Below are positions 9,953 through 19,700 of a DNA stretch of 64,000 nt, piece after piece. Each line of letters starts with the position of its first letter. The first letter of the stretch is position 1. The stretch spans positions 2,480,001 to 2,544,000 of the forward strand of contig JAWNZC010000408.1 in NCBI GenBank assembly GCA_035771165.1, given 5' to 3'. Under the pieces are notes generated by a model. That model searched no databases, was not told the origin of the DNA, and saw nothing but the letters and a program-made list of their open reading frames with translations. The position numbers and the translations under genes were made by a program. This stretch comes from Paragorgia papillata (Eukaryota; Cnidaria; Anthozoa; Scleralcyonacea; Coralliidae).

Positions 9953-12214
9953 ATGCGAAAATTTCGGTTTGACCATTCACTGAAAAACATTCCAATACCA
10001 CCACAAGATGCTTATTTGAAAGATTTGATCGAAAAAATTGAAAGCGTAATAAAACGTATGAGATGGAAAGCTCACTTTTTTCTTAATGGTGATAGAAACC
10101 CGTCAAAAAATAACCATTTCGGACTGCCTTCTAACAAAACACCTCCCACTGTTTTGGATTTCAAACCTTTCGAAGACGACTTAATAAAACTCATTGAAAA
10201 CACCAAATTTCGGCATACGAGCAATCCATTTCAGGAATCTTTGGCAAACGATTTGAAGAAAATTAATTCGTCACCTAATATTTTCGTCTTCGCCGACAAA
10301 ACTAGAAACATTTATGAAACCTCGCTCGACACATACAACAATCTTTTGCATGACAATATAACAAAAACATATAAACATGGATCAGAGGGCACCATAGAAC
10401 AGATAGACAATGAACTGAAACACATTTCGAATAACTTGGGAATTGGCGACCGTATTGAACACATGAAAAAACGCGAAACATTCATTTCTCTCAAAGATCA
10501 TAAGGATAATTTCGAAAACAACCCAACATGCCGATTAATTAATCCTGCTAAAAGTGAGTCCGGAAAGCTCAGCAAAGTAATTCTTGATAAAATCAACTCT
10601 AAGTTAAGGAACATTTTGAACGTAAATCAATGGAGAAGCACACAAGAAGTAATCGAATGGTTTGGCAACATTGAAGAGAAAAACAGACACACCTTCATTT
10701 CGTTTGACATTGTTAATTTCTACCCTTCAATTTCTGAAGACCTTCTGGACCAAGCATTATCTTGGGCCAGAAATTTGGCTATTATTACCGAAAGTGACAT
10801 TTCAATAATAAAACACGCTAGAAAATCGCTCCTTTTCAACAACGAAAAACCGTGGATAAAAAAAGACAGCAACAGTTTATTTGATGTTACCATGGGTAGC
10901 TATGACGGCGCTGAAGTATGCGAACTAGTAGGCCTTTTCATTCTAAACGACCTAGGGAAAAAGTTTGGCAACCAAAATATTGGCCTATATAGAGACGACG
11001 GATTGGCAGTACTAAAAAATAAGACCGCACGATTGGCAGACAAAACAAGAAAAGATCTTCACAAAAGTTTCGAACAGTTTGGCTTAAAAATCACGGCAGA
11101 AGCAAATTTAATTTCAGTAAACTTTTTAGACGTCACTTTCGACCTAAGCAATGGAAAATACAAACCTTTTCGAAAGCCCAATGACGATCCATTATACATA
11201 AACAAGCAATCAAACCACCCACCAAGCATTTTAAGACAGCTACCTACATCAATCAACAAGCGCATTTCCCTCCTCTCGTCTGACGAGCGGACATTCCATC
11301 AAACCGCACCAATTTACCAAGATGCATTAAGGCGCAGCAATTTCAACCATGAGCTAAACTACACACAAGAAGCACCACAGCAAACACGCAGAAATAGACG
11401 CCGCAATATCATCTGGTTTAACCCTCCATTTAACAGAAATGTCAAAACAAACATAGGACGCAACTTTCTTAGCCTTATTGACAAGCACTTTCCACCAGGA
11501 CACAAGCTTCACAAACTTTTTAACAGAAACACAGTCAAGATTAGCTATAGTTGCATGAACAACGTCAAGTCTATTATCACGAAACATAATTCACGCACAA
11601 TCAGGAAAAGCAAGCCACGAAGCATAGTTACAAGCAGTTGCAATTGCAGGATTAAGGACAATTGCCCCCTACGTGGGCAATGCATGACAAACAACATAGT
11701 ATACAAGGCATCTATTTCCATAAGCAACACGAACATCACCAAGCAATACATTGGCATGACAGCAAGTACATTTAAAGAGCGATATCGTAACCATACTAAA
11801 TCTTTCCAGAATAAAAAGTATTCAAATGAGACGGAACTTTCGAAATACATTTGGAATCTAAAAGAAAAAAACCAAAGTTTCGACATAACCTGGTCTATAC
11901 TAAAACACTCAATTTCTTACACGGGAGGATCAAAAAGATGCAATTTATGTTTGGACGAAAAACTTTTCATCATGAAGGCAGACAAACAACTCTTACTAAA
12001 CAAAAGATCAGAAATAGTTTCGACGTGTCGGCACAAAAATAGATTTCGGATCAACAACCTAAACAACCAAAGGAATGCGCGCAACGTTTCGACGCCCACA
12101 CCCACGCTCCAAATGAATGCGCCGGACGTTTCGACGCCCACACCCACGCCCCAACTAACGCATTTAAGCAGCCCACTAACCGATATTTTCCAGTCGCCTG
12201 ATGATCCCGTTTAG
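9953..12214 (+). CDS. Penelope-like reverse transcriptase with C-terminal GIY-YIG endonuclease
   Basis: A 753-residue uninterrupted protein starts at ATG 9953, just after the leader. It copies element RNA into DNA at a nick made by its own endonuclease (family role). The fingers block FISLKDHK...CRLINPAK is near residues 178-200, the first catalytic aspartate lies in FDIVNFYPSI (about 250) and the second pair is in YRDDG (about 346-350). A cysteine cluster CNCRIKDNCPLRGQC follows at about 562-577, then the GIY-YIG-type module VYKASIS...YIGMTASTFKERYRNH (about 584-614). A further CNLCLDEKL motif and a proline/threonine-rich tail end the protein. The C-terminal endonuclease marks an EN+ PLE, unlike the N-terminal arrangement of Naiad/Chlamys; the clade was not determined. 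The final codons and stop are shared with the hammerhead core. No frameshift is present. Confidence 0.93.
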   Translation: MRKFRFDHSLKNIPIPPQDAYLKDLIEKIESVIKRMRWKAHFFLNGDRNPSKNNHFGLPSNKTPPTVLDFKPFEDDLIKLIENTKFRHTSNPFQESLANDLKKINSSPNIFVFADKTRNIYETSLDTYNNLLHDNITKTYKHGSEGTIEQIDNELKHISNNLGIGDRIEHMKKRETFISLKDHKDNFENNPTCRLINPAKSESGKLSKVILDKINSKLRNILNVNQWRSTQEVIEWFGNIEEKNRHTFISFDIVNFYPSISEDLLDQALSWARNLAIITESDISIIKHARKSLLFNNEKPWIKKDSNSLFDVTMGSYDGAEVCELVGLFILNDLGKKFGNQNIGLYRDDGLAVLKNKTARLADKTRKDLHKSFEQFGLKITAEANLISVNFLDVTFDLSNGKYKPFRKPNDDPLYINKQSNHPPSILRQLPTSINKRISLLSSDERTFHQTAPIYQDALRRSNFNHELNYTQEAPQQTRRNRRRNIIWFNPPFNRNVKTNIGRNFLSLIDKHFPPGHKLHKLFNRNTVKISYSCMNNVKSIITKHNSRTIRKSKPRSIVTSSCNCRIKDNCPLRGQCMTNNIVYKASISISNTNITKQYIGMTASTFKERYRNHTKSFQNKKYSNETELSKYIWNLKEKNQSFDITWSILKHSISYTGGSKRCNLCLDEKLFIMKADKQLLLNKRSEIVSTCRHKNRFRINNLNNQRNARNVSTPTPTLQMNAPDVSTPTPTPQLTHLSSPLTDIFQSPDDPV

Positions 12215-12238
12215 GGTGAAACCTCTGGTAGCGAAGAC
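12191..12238 (+). ncRNA. Hammerhead ribozyme, PLE1 copy A
   Basis: Identical to the copy B ribozyme. Boxes are CTGATGA (12197-12203) and GAAA (12218-12221), with predicted cleavage after A12230. The stop codon of the PLE ORF (12212-12214) lies inside, between stem II and the GAAA box. Confidence 0.85.
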
Positions 12239-12329
12239 TTTAAGGTAAAACTATACTTTATACTTTGTATTTTGCTCTATCTATATGGTATTGAGCACTC
12301 TCTAACATTTCGTGAACCATAACTCACTT

Positions 12330-12350
12330 ATATATATATATATATATATA
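12330..12350. repeat. TA microsatellite between PLE1 and the retrozyme array
   Basis: A pure TA tract joins the 3' end of PLE1 copy A to the first retrozyme-like unit. Confidence 0.9.
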
Positions 12351-12357
12351 GTTCAAT

Positions 12358-12400
12358 CTACAGACACGGTGTTTCGCTGTACAACAGCTCATCAGTGTAG
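12358..12400 (-). ncRNA. Type I hammerhead ribozyme 1 of retrozyme array
   Basis: On the minus strand: stem I CTACA/TGTAG, box CTGATGA (12389-12395), stem II GCTGT/ACAGC with loop TGT, box GAAA (12372-12375), stem III ACA/TGT with loop CCG, then the GUC cleavage triplet. Every conserved core position is canonical. The predicted cut lies between 12363 and 12362. Confidence 0.93.
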
Positions 12401-12644
12401 CTTGGAACAATCTGAATGAATTTCACGAATTACTTATACACATGCGATCGTCGGTGACAAACGCATGTGGGACAGCATCGGTGAAGTACATTCAGATAGC
12501 GTGAAGTGCGCATGGGCCCAGAGTGCTCAAACTTCCACAAGGGTAGTGAGCGTTGCATTATCGCTAATAGGTACCCACGGCAACTTCACAGAGTGCTCAA
12601 CAATATATATATATATAAAATAGTTCAATCTACATTAGTTCAAT

Positions 12645-12687
12645 CTACAGACACGGTGTTTCGCTGTACAACAGCTCATCAGTGTAG
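12645..12687 (-). ncRNA. Type I hammerhead ribozyme 2 of retrozyme array
   Basis: Identical in sequence to hammerhead 1, displaced by 287 bp. The predicted cut lies between 12650 and 12649. The downstream stem I strand and flank (AGTTCAATCTACA) is present twice in a row (12622-12634 and 12635-12649), a partial duplication at the junction between units. Confidence 0.93.
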
Positions 12688-12850
12688 CTTGGAACAATCT
12701 GAATGAATTTCATCATTTACTTATACAAATGCGATCGCCGGTGACAACCGCATGTGGGACAGCATCGGTGAATTACATTCAGATAGCGTGAAGTGCGCAT
12801 GGGCCCAGAGTGCTCAAACTTCCACAAGGGTAGTGAGCGTTGCATATATA

Positions 12851-13247
12851 CAAAAAATACATATATATATATTGCAAAATACATATACTATAAAATACTA
12901 CAGTAAAATGGAAATATGATAAAGTTGATGTCATTGATGTCACTTCTGCAGACTGCTTTTCCTTCGTTTGCGCGCCGTATTTTGGATACGATCTGAAGAG
13001 GAGAAGAAGGGAGGGGACTCGCAGTCTACATAATATGTAATAGTATACAATAATATAATCTGGGTTTGTAACACTTCAATTTGAATTATATAGTCGCTAG
13101 TTTATATCAGTCTTGGTTTGAGAGTGTTTGGTATTACTATACTTCCCAGTTCCAATCACACCATGCAATCTGTTGAAAGTTTAATAAAGATTTGTGAAGC
13201 CTCCTGATCCCACTTTGTGTCGTGGCATAACCGTCCTAGATTAATTA
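12851..13247. other. Non-coding spacer
   Basis: Contains a short AT microsatellite (about 12859-12874) and otherwise unique sequence. No gene or repeat boundary was recognised. Confidence 0.45.
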
Positions 13248-13485
13248 CTGCGATTTTCAGTTAAGCTCGGAGATTTATTTAAAAGTTTGATCGTTGAAAC
13301 GCACAAGTTGCCAAGGGAAATTTGAAAATGTTGGCATGGGTAAATTCAAAATTTTTTGCAACGCCTTAATTTCTATTGGTCAAAATGTGCAAACGTTCAA
13401 ATTTCTCATGGAAACGTGTCAAATTGTGAAACGATCAAACTTTTCAATAAAACTTCCGGTCTCCAAGCTCAACTGAAAATCGCAG
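13248..13485. mobile_element. 238-bp foldback MITE with TA flanks
   Basis: The ends CTGCGATTTTCAGTT and AACTGAAAATCGCAG are perfect complements and pairing continues imperfectly inward (GAAACG near 13297, CGTTTC-type partner near 13428). TA flanks both ends (13246-13247, 13486-13487), as for Tc1/mariner-type insertion. A related, rearranged copy is visible around 27395-27860, whose right end carries the same AGCTCAACTGAAAATCGC end. Confidence 0.75.
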
Positions 13486-13689
13486 TATTAGTAATAAAAG
13501 AACCACTGCAGCTTGGTTGTGAGGTTCTCGCGAAGCAGAGATAAACAACTGCATTGGATAAAAAGCCCTCGTAAGAATAGAATTGTCTAAGAACAGAGAT
13601 GAGATGATTCTTATACCTAATTTCTATACTCTACTTAAATTTTCATAACTTGTTGCTTCTGGCACTAAATTAATGTATACTTGTGTGTA

Positions 13690-14125
13690 TTGAACTATTG
13701 ATAATAATCTAGAGACTCATGAAGTGCCATTTCCTGCACTTGGAGGTTATATTGTATTTTAAGCCATATAGATCAACATTTATAAGGACTTTGATCTGCC
13801 GGAAGAAGAGTTGTAGTCACCCAAAACGGCACTATTAATATATGCACTACCACAGTAACGTTCAAACGTGAAATGCAAAAAATATCAGACAATTAATGCA
13901 GGCTTCATTATATTTTTGTCCATGCCGATCGTCATGAAATTTATTGTCCTGACTACATGAAGTTACTAAAGTTGTCTGTATATTGGCATATTGTCAAAAA
14001 GATTAGAATTGAAACCAGCTGGATGCATGTAATTTGAAGTATGTTGTTCCTGGAATGGATAATATGTAATATATATTTGCGAGGGCTGGTTACGCTCAAC
14101 AGTATATACAGAGAGTTCTTACGCT
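13690..14125. repeat. Dispersed repeat R1, copy b
   Basis: Aligns with 4605-4885: TCTAGAGACTCATGAAGTGC, CATTTCCTGCACTTGGAGG, then GATCAACATTTATAAGGAC, and the end CGAGGGCTGGTTACGCTC followed by CAGAGAGTTCTTA. It contains about 150 bp (around 13815-13995) missing from copy a. Confidence 0.75.
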
Positions 14126-14216
14126 GTCGTGGTTTCGTCGTATTAAACAAGTTTCCGTCGAGCTAAACGAAAAGAAAACACGGTGAGTAATTATAAATAG
14201 AAAAGGCAGTTGCCGT

Positions 14217-15625
14217 GTTCCTAGGTGTCGACGACTATCGCCGTTCGGTTGTATTTTGCCGCGCGCGCGGTAGAAGATGTCTCTAGAGGTTAACTAATCT
14301 TGTATGCGAATGAGAGTCTTACGACGAGAAATGTCATAACGTTATGACATTTCTCGTCGTAATTAACGACTCTCTCGTTCACGTATAGCTATTATATACG
14401 CTAGTAGATACAACGGTGCGATCAACTCATAGCGATCTAGAATACATATATTGTCATATACGCATTTCCCTATATAGGTCATGAGATGCTCGCAGGAAAT
14501 GCATTTCGAGATATCTCTTCTTTTAGTTTGTTATCACTGCTACTTAGCTATTAGGCTAGCCGACACAATGGCGGGATCAAATCATAGCGATCTGGAATAC
14601 ATCTACGCATTTCCTTTAGGTGAGCCGCTTGCAGGACATGCATTTCGAGATATCTCTTCTTAACAGACGTTTGGTAGACGTTCGTCAAGCTCAATGAGTA
14701 GGGACTTTAAGGTGCTATGACGACGGCGGTTAAAACGCAATATAAGTTTTAAAGAAGTCGCGGTTAACTGACTATTATATTTGATATTTGAAGGTAGTTT
14801 AATGACTTTCAAAACGCCCCAGTACCGCTAAAATGATAGTAGAAGTCAATCCTTAAGCAACAGTTCTCATCTTTTGGCCGTTGACGTCGTCCTGATGCTC
14901 TAAGTGGCGTTGTATGAAGAACGGGGACGGTGTTAAGATTACTCTTGGGACTAAAAATTATTCATTTTCTTTGTTTTTCTACGACGTCAACCTCAACGAC
15001 GACGTCCTAATTTAGACAAAATAATTATTTTTGCAGAACAAAGAGAATGAATAATTTTAGACTCAAGAGTTTAATCTCAACACCGTCCTCGTTCTTTATA
15101 CAACGCCACTTAGGCTACGTCCACACGTATATACGTTTTCGTAGCGTTTTCATATTGTTTCACGTCTTCAGGACGACGTAAATGGCCAAAAGATGAGAAC
15201 TGGTGCTTGAGATTGACTTCAATGACAGACACTACAATAATTTTAGCAATACTGGTGGCGTTTTGAAAGTCATTAAACTAGCTTCAAATATCAAATATAA
15301 TAGTCAGTTAACCGTGACTTCTTTAAATTGTAAAACTTATCTTGCGTTTTAACCGCCGTCGTCGTCCTAGCATCTTAAATTAAAGTCCCTATAGATAATT
15401 GAGCTTGACGAACGTCCACCAAACTGTTACATAACGCCAAGCTGGACATGTATATGTACATTGTACAACTTATCATATCTCTTTTTAGTTTATTATCACT
15501 GCTACCTTCATGCTTTGTTACGTTTACTGACAAGATTAATTAGCCTTTGGAATAGAGACATCTTCTCTTTCGTATGCCGATATTTCAATGCAACCGAACG
15601 ACGATAGTCGACACCTAATTACATT
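14217..15625. mobile_element. 1.4-kb nested foldback element
   Basis: The outer arms pair 14220-14300 with about 15530-15615 (AGGTGTCGAC, CGTTCGGTTG, GAAGATGTCTCTA and complements). A perfect 40-bp palindrome lies at 14320-14359 (half: ACGACGAGAAATGTCATAAC). Two direct repeats containing GATATCTCTTCTT occupy 14427-14525 and 14581-14660. A second foldback (about 14670-15425) has arms of about 330 bp centred near 15003. In its right arm a 50-bp segment (15113-15163, starting GCTACGTCCACACG) replaces five bases of the left arm, probably a small later insertion. No ORF is present. Confidence 0.75.
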
Positions 15626-15793
15626 GCAGAGCCAGAGTTCAACAGAAATTTAAAACTACATGTTTGCGCAACTAAATGCTATTGAATTTTGTAGTAAAAT
15701 AAGTCGATACAAGTATCGTGTTAGATATACGCGGATATAAAAAGTTACAAGTCAGAGATAAAAATTCTGCAGCTTTGGTCATTGTTATTAGAC

Positions 15794-15984
15794 TACTATT
15801 TAAGAAATAGAAAATGGCCGCCCGTGTTTATATAGCCTGATGCAAACACGAGTGAGTTGGGAGAATTCGAAAGTTTATGTGAGGCGAGGGTTTACATAAG
15901 TACTTTCGAATTCTCCCAACTCACTCGAGTGTTTGCATCAGGTTATATAAACACAGGGCATCCATTTTCTATTTCTTTTATGAA
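15794..15984. repeat. Long near-perfect hairpin with TCGCCTC-type loop
   Basis: About 85 bp on each side pair almost perfectly (GAATTCGAAAGT, CTCCCAACTCACTCG and so on). The loop region on the minus strand reads CCCTCGCCTCACA, resembling the loop of repeat family H. The nested CGTGTTTATATAGCCTGATG module recurs at 16020-16050. Confidence 0.8.
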
Positions 15985-16008
15985 ATAAGGCTAAAAAATG
16001 TGCCGTGA

Positions 16009-16115
16009 CATCACAACCGTGTTTACATAGCCTGATATAAACACGGTAATTGACCAATCACAGCGTGCGTAAGACGCAACCTATTTTATAAATCCTAATA
16101 ACAGTTAGTAATAAC
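16009..16115. repeat. Relative of the 1-kb foldback element ends
   Basis: The hairpin ACCGTGTTTACATAGCCTGA...AAACACGGT is followed by CCAATCACAGCGTGCGTA and ATTTTATAAATCCTAATAAC. In inverse orientation this matches the TTATAAAATAAGG...CGCACGCTCTGATTGG segment at 1627-1670. It is a fragment of the same foldback family. Confidence 0.6.
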
Positions 16116-16519
16116 AATGTAGAGTTTTCACGAAAAAAATGAGATGGAAAATGAGGAAAATGAGACGCAGAAATTGATAAAAAAAATATTCCAAAAAATA
16201 TAGTCCAGTCCATGTTTTACCCTATGCCATCTAATTGTGTTTTTGGTCTTGTCTTTAATACGACTTTTGTAAATGGTACTGTCACGATATGCCGCTATGT
16301 GCGAATTTCTTGTTTACGGATTAGAAACATCATTCTAACGCTTTCGATCAGTGAGTACAGTGTAGCATAAGACGGGTATCCCGAAGTGGATTTCGTTACA
16401 ATCCGTTTTGCGCATGTCCATAGGATTGTTTACATTTTGTAGAATAACAGTGTAGTATTCCTCGTCCTGACATTTTAAAACAACCTTTAGAAAGAGTTTC
16501 TGATAATAAAATACCATTA

Positions 16520-17470
16520 GTTCTCACATTTCATTTTCATCTTTTCAACTACAAAGTTAAGGATATCATTAGCCGCAATTTTCACATCCTAAAGAATGAT
16601 CCTGAAACGTCAGCTATTTTCACCGATAACCCTTTAATCTCTTTTCGGCGTCAGAATAATAATATTCGTGATGGTTTCGTAGTGCCCTTAGAAACAATCT
16701 ACTGGCACCAGTGCGGGTACCTTTTCTTGCTCCCGTACCCGTTGTTACACGTGTTCCTTTCTTAACTCCGCTACATGTATTTTGGGACCTAACATAATTT
16801 TACTTGCATCTCGTCCAACATCATTTACTGTATTTCTTGCAATAAATATTGCCTGCTTTACATCGGTGAAACTGGCAGACGTTTATCTGACAGGTTTGCT
16901 GAACATCTTCGTTCCGTGAGGAACAATGATGTTGACAAGCCTGTCGCCCGACATTTTAATAGTGCCAACCATTGTATTTCGGACATGGAAGTTTGTGCCA
17001 TCTCACTCATTTCTGGCGGTAATGTCAGCCGCAAAAGACTAGAAAAGCGTCTCATTTTCAAAATTGGCACCATCGATCCTCACGCCGGACTCAACGAACG
17101 TATTTCTTTTATTTAACACCTCTGAAGACGTTGTTTCTGTTTAGCAAGGGCGGACATAAACAGCGTTTTCACTTTATTAATTTATCTATTTTTACTCTCG
17201 CTCATCCTTTTTACACCCCCTCCTTTTTTGCTCATCGACGGTATGAATAGCAAATGTCTTTCGCATCTCATTATCGATTTGTTATTGTTATTTTGCTTTG
17301 ATTGGCTAATTTTTCGCATCTCTTTATCAATTTGTTATTGTTATTTTTATCTGATTGCCTTATTTTTGGTCACATGGTTACCTTTCGTATATAAGCTCAT
17401 TGTTTGTTTACACTCTTTACGTTTCTCTCTGACGAAGGGCCTTCGCTCGAAACGTTAAACTCCAACGTTC
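16520..17470 (+). pseudogene. PLE family 3 fragment (GIY-YIG endonuclease end)
   Basis: The clearest part (about 16820-17116) reads ...YCISCNKYCLLYIGETGRRL followed by SDRFAEHLRSV and ends RISFI before a stop at 17114-17116. LLYIGETGR...F..HL is the GIY-YIG core of Penelope-like endonucleases. Upstream frames (16535-16700) resemble the preceding PLE region but contain stops and a frame change near 16760. The reverse transcriptase is absent. At 17429-17456 a CTGACGA box, a GGGC/GCTC stem and a GAAAC box follow, a degenerate hammerhead-like arrangement 313 bp past the stop. This family is clearly distinct from PLE1 and PLE2. Confidence 0.75.
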
Positions 17471-18040
17471 TCCTTTTCACCTTTCAGGCGGTCATAATTG
17501 CTCATTATAATTGAAGAAGGTCTTCCATTATTATTATTATAAATCATCTTTATACAGGTTTACTTGTTCAGCTATACATATAAGCTGTTATCCTACAAGG
17601 ACCTGTGTTTTACATTAACTAAATATGTATGTAACTACACTGTTATTTTCAAGGAGCTGTTTTAATCCCAATGGGAGGGTCAGAGTAACTCCCTTCGCTC
17701 GAGTTATTTTAAAGGAGTTATTTTAACACCATTTGTTGGGTTATTGTAACGCCGGTGAAAGGGTAGAATTGCAGGAATTATCTTTAATCCCCTGAAGGGG
17801 GGTCAGAGTAACTTCCCCCGGGAGAGTTATTTTACATTTGTATTTTTAACTCCATTTATTGGGTTCGAACAACACAAGGAGTATTTGAAGGAGTTTTATT
17901 CATTCTCACACATGGAGTTAAAGCTTGTTGCGCTAACGTGTTGTTGCTGCAAGCTGGTGACGTAACCAGACCTTATATGGTAAACCGCGACATTTATTCA
18001 AAATGATGACGAAACATCACGCCACTTTTTTCAGTCCGAA
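17471..18040. other. Non-coding, two diverged direct repeats
   Basis: Two units containing TTTTAATCCC...GGGTCAGAGTAACT occur near 17660-17700 and 17785-17825, with GGAGTTATTTTAA words between them. No coding segment is recognised. Confidence 0.4.
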
Positions 18041-19700
18041 GTCCAACCTCGTACCCAGGGGTTTTCTCTGCGCCCGCTGGAGAAAAGACCCTGGTAGGAG
18101 CTGCTGACGATTTGCTGACGTTGCACCGAGCAAAAAATTTAATACGTGAGGGGATGTTCTTTTTGTTATTTTGGTGAGTTCTGTCGTCTACGCCGGCTAA
18201 TCTAGTTGTTATTTAAAATAAAGACTGAAATGTTTCTACCTGGTTGTCGATGATCATTGCAAACACTTACTGGTCAATAATTACTTGTTTAAAATGGAGA
18301 CATCAATTGAAGATTACTCATATTGGAGATTTCATGCCTAAAACATTGTCTTGGCTAGCTGAAAATTCTATCTTCGATTTATCGCTTTGGAATTTTAAAG
18401 CAGGTTAGTTTTCGCACTTTATTTTTTACAATAGCAGTGGCAGGTCGATCAAACAGTTCGAAGTCTGGCATCTTTATTTGGTACCAAGTATAGAGCATTG
18501 TTTTCAATTTAAAACCAGTATAACGCCAATGGATATTGTATTAAAAACTTAAGTTATCTGCCATTTTTTTAGTTCACTACATGCAATGTTTGGCCTAACC
18601 TTATATATGACCTTTCAGTCAGCAATAGCGATTATGCATCGTTAAGTATAAAATATGCGATTTTTAACAGTGTTCCCCACGTTATTTTGTCACGCATTGT
18701 AGTTTATAATGAAGTTAAGTTTTGTCGAAGAAGTATGCAGAAGAGTTTTTCAGTTCTGTTTTAAACGTTTGTACGTGTCGTTTCAATAACATTCCTTACA
18801 AAATTCTAAGCCTCAAATGCCAAGATATAATTACACAGTAAAACCAACTGCTGTTTTGTATAATTTTAATGATATCTGCGATTCAAGAAGGGGAGAGAGA
18901 AATTTGGAAACATGAATTAACTAATAAGCAGATAGTTTATATTGTGCCGAGTTTCAGGAGTTTTTCATTTTTGATGAGTTTCTGTCGGTTATTGTCGGGG
19001 AAGGATAGAGGGTTTTACTTTTGTCAAAATCGGTCGCAAAAACATATGAAAACGAAACATATGAAAGAACAACAGCCCATTTTTTACGTACCTTTTTGTC
19101 ATGTTGGTTTTCGGTTGAAGTAAATAAAGGTCCGGCCATTTCTATCTTTTTTAAATTCCGTTGAGGAGTGGAAGTACTGCATCTTTTAACTCTAGTAAAA
19201 GTGGCTTGGCTTTCAGAAATAACATACTTGAATGTCTCGAAACTGTAAAGTCGCCTTTCACAAGCTCTGCAGACCAAACGTGGAAGTGAGTCGACATTGG
19301 GAATTGAAGCACAGTATATATCTTCCGCGGCCGATAAGATCTTGTTCTTTATTTTGAATTAATTTTTTCGAGTGTCGCACATGACAAACAGAACGACACA
19401 GGCGACAGCAATTTGTGTTTATATTTTGAGTTGCGTAGATTTTTCTTGGACTTTCTGGTACAGCTTTACTTTTAATGACATTGCTCAATACTGATATTAT
19501 GTTTTTACATTCAATGGGAAATATCGCGAGTGATAATAATAAAAGTAGGAAAATCATGACGATGACGCTAGCCGACTCCGAACACAATATTACTTTGCCT
19601 CCCCTCTCAGAAAAAAATAATTGTCACCACCCAGAATATGGGTGGTGGCGTCAGCAGCTCCTACCAGGGTCTTTTCAGAGCTGCGGGGCGAAGGTTTTTA
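18041..19700. mobile_element. Element bounded by inverted 28-bp modules
   Basis: GAAAAGACCCTGGTAGGAGC followed by TGCTGACG is found at 18082-18109 and, perfectly inverted, at 19649-19676. The left copy is preceded by a hairpin partner (CCCAGGGGTTTTCTC). A third, diverged relative with CGTACCCAGG...ACCCTGGTATGGGCTG lies at 63735-63815. The pair may be the termini of a DNA element that contains the ZAD-like gene remnant, or two independent insertions of a small foldback family. No transposase is visible. Confidence 0.5.
18954..19587 (-). pseudogene. Broken ZAD-like zinc-finger gene fragment
   Basis: On the minus strand one frame carries CRLC followed by KKLIQNKEQDLIG; the adjacent frame continues VCRACERRLYSFETFKYV. 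The C-x2-C...C-x2-C spacing and the ending C..C...L..F..F are those of a ZAD (zinc-finger associated) domain, a dimerisation module of DNA-binding proteins. A frameshift near 19325 separates the two halves, so no intact domain is encoded. A hydrophobic stretch at the start of the first frame (IFLLLLLSLAIF) is probably translated non-coding sequence. No downstream C2H2 fingers were found. The domain call rests on pattern recognition alone. Confidence 0.5.

Larger units (their letters stand above)
9872..12329 (+). mobile_element. PLE1 copy A: apparently full-length Penelope-like element
   Basis: This is the only PLE copy in the window with leader, complete ORF, hammerhead and 3' tail. It ends in CATAACTCACTTATATATA, running into a TA tract at 12330. 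Together with copy B it forms a head-to-tail pair. The lack of any frameshift and the near identity to B suggest it inserted or was duplicated recently and could be active. Confidence 0.85.
12351..12850 (-). mobile_element. Retrozyme-like tandem array with two hammerheads
   Basis: Two direct copies of a non-coding sequence (12351-12601 and 12636-12843) share about 165 bp of body with roughly seven differences, and an identical hammerhead region. Between the two predicted cut sites (12649 and 12362, minus strand) lies a 287-nt monomer. Within it, CTGAATG/CATTCAG (12412/12489) and CACATGCG/CGCATGTG (12439/12462) nest to give an extended hairpin. Small non-coding tandem repeats of about 170-400 nt carrying type I hammerheads are the hallmark of animal retrozymes, which yield circular RNAs (established). 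No protein is encoded; the short plus-strand frame near 12506 is spurious. Copy 2 is truncated relative to copy 1 on the 12843 side. TA tracts flank the array on both sides. Confidence 0.85.
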
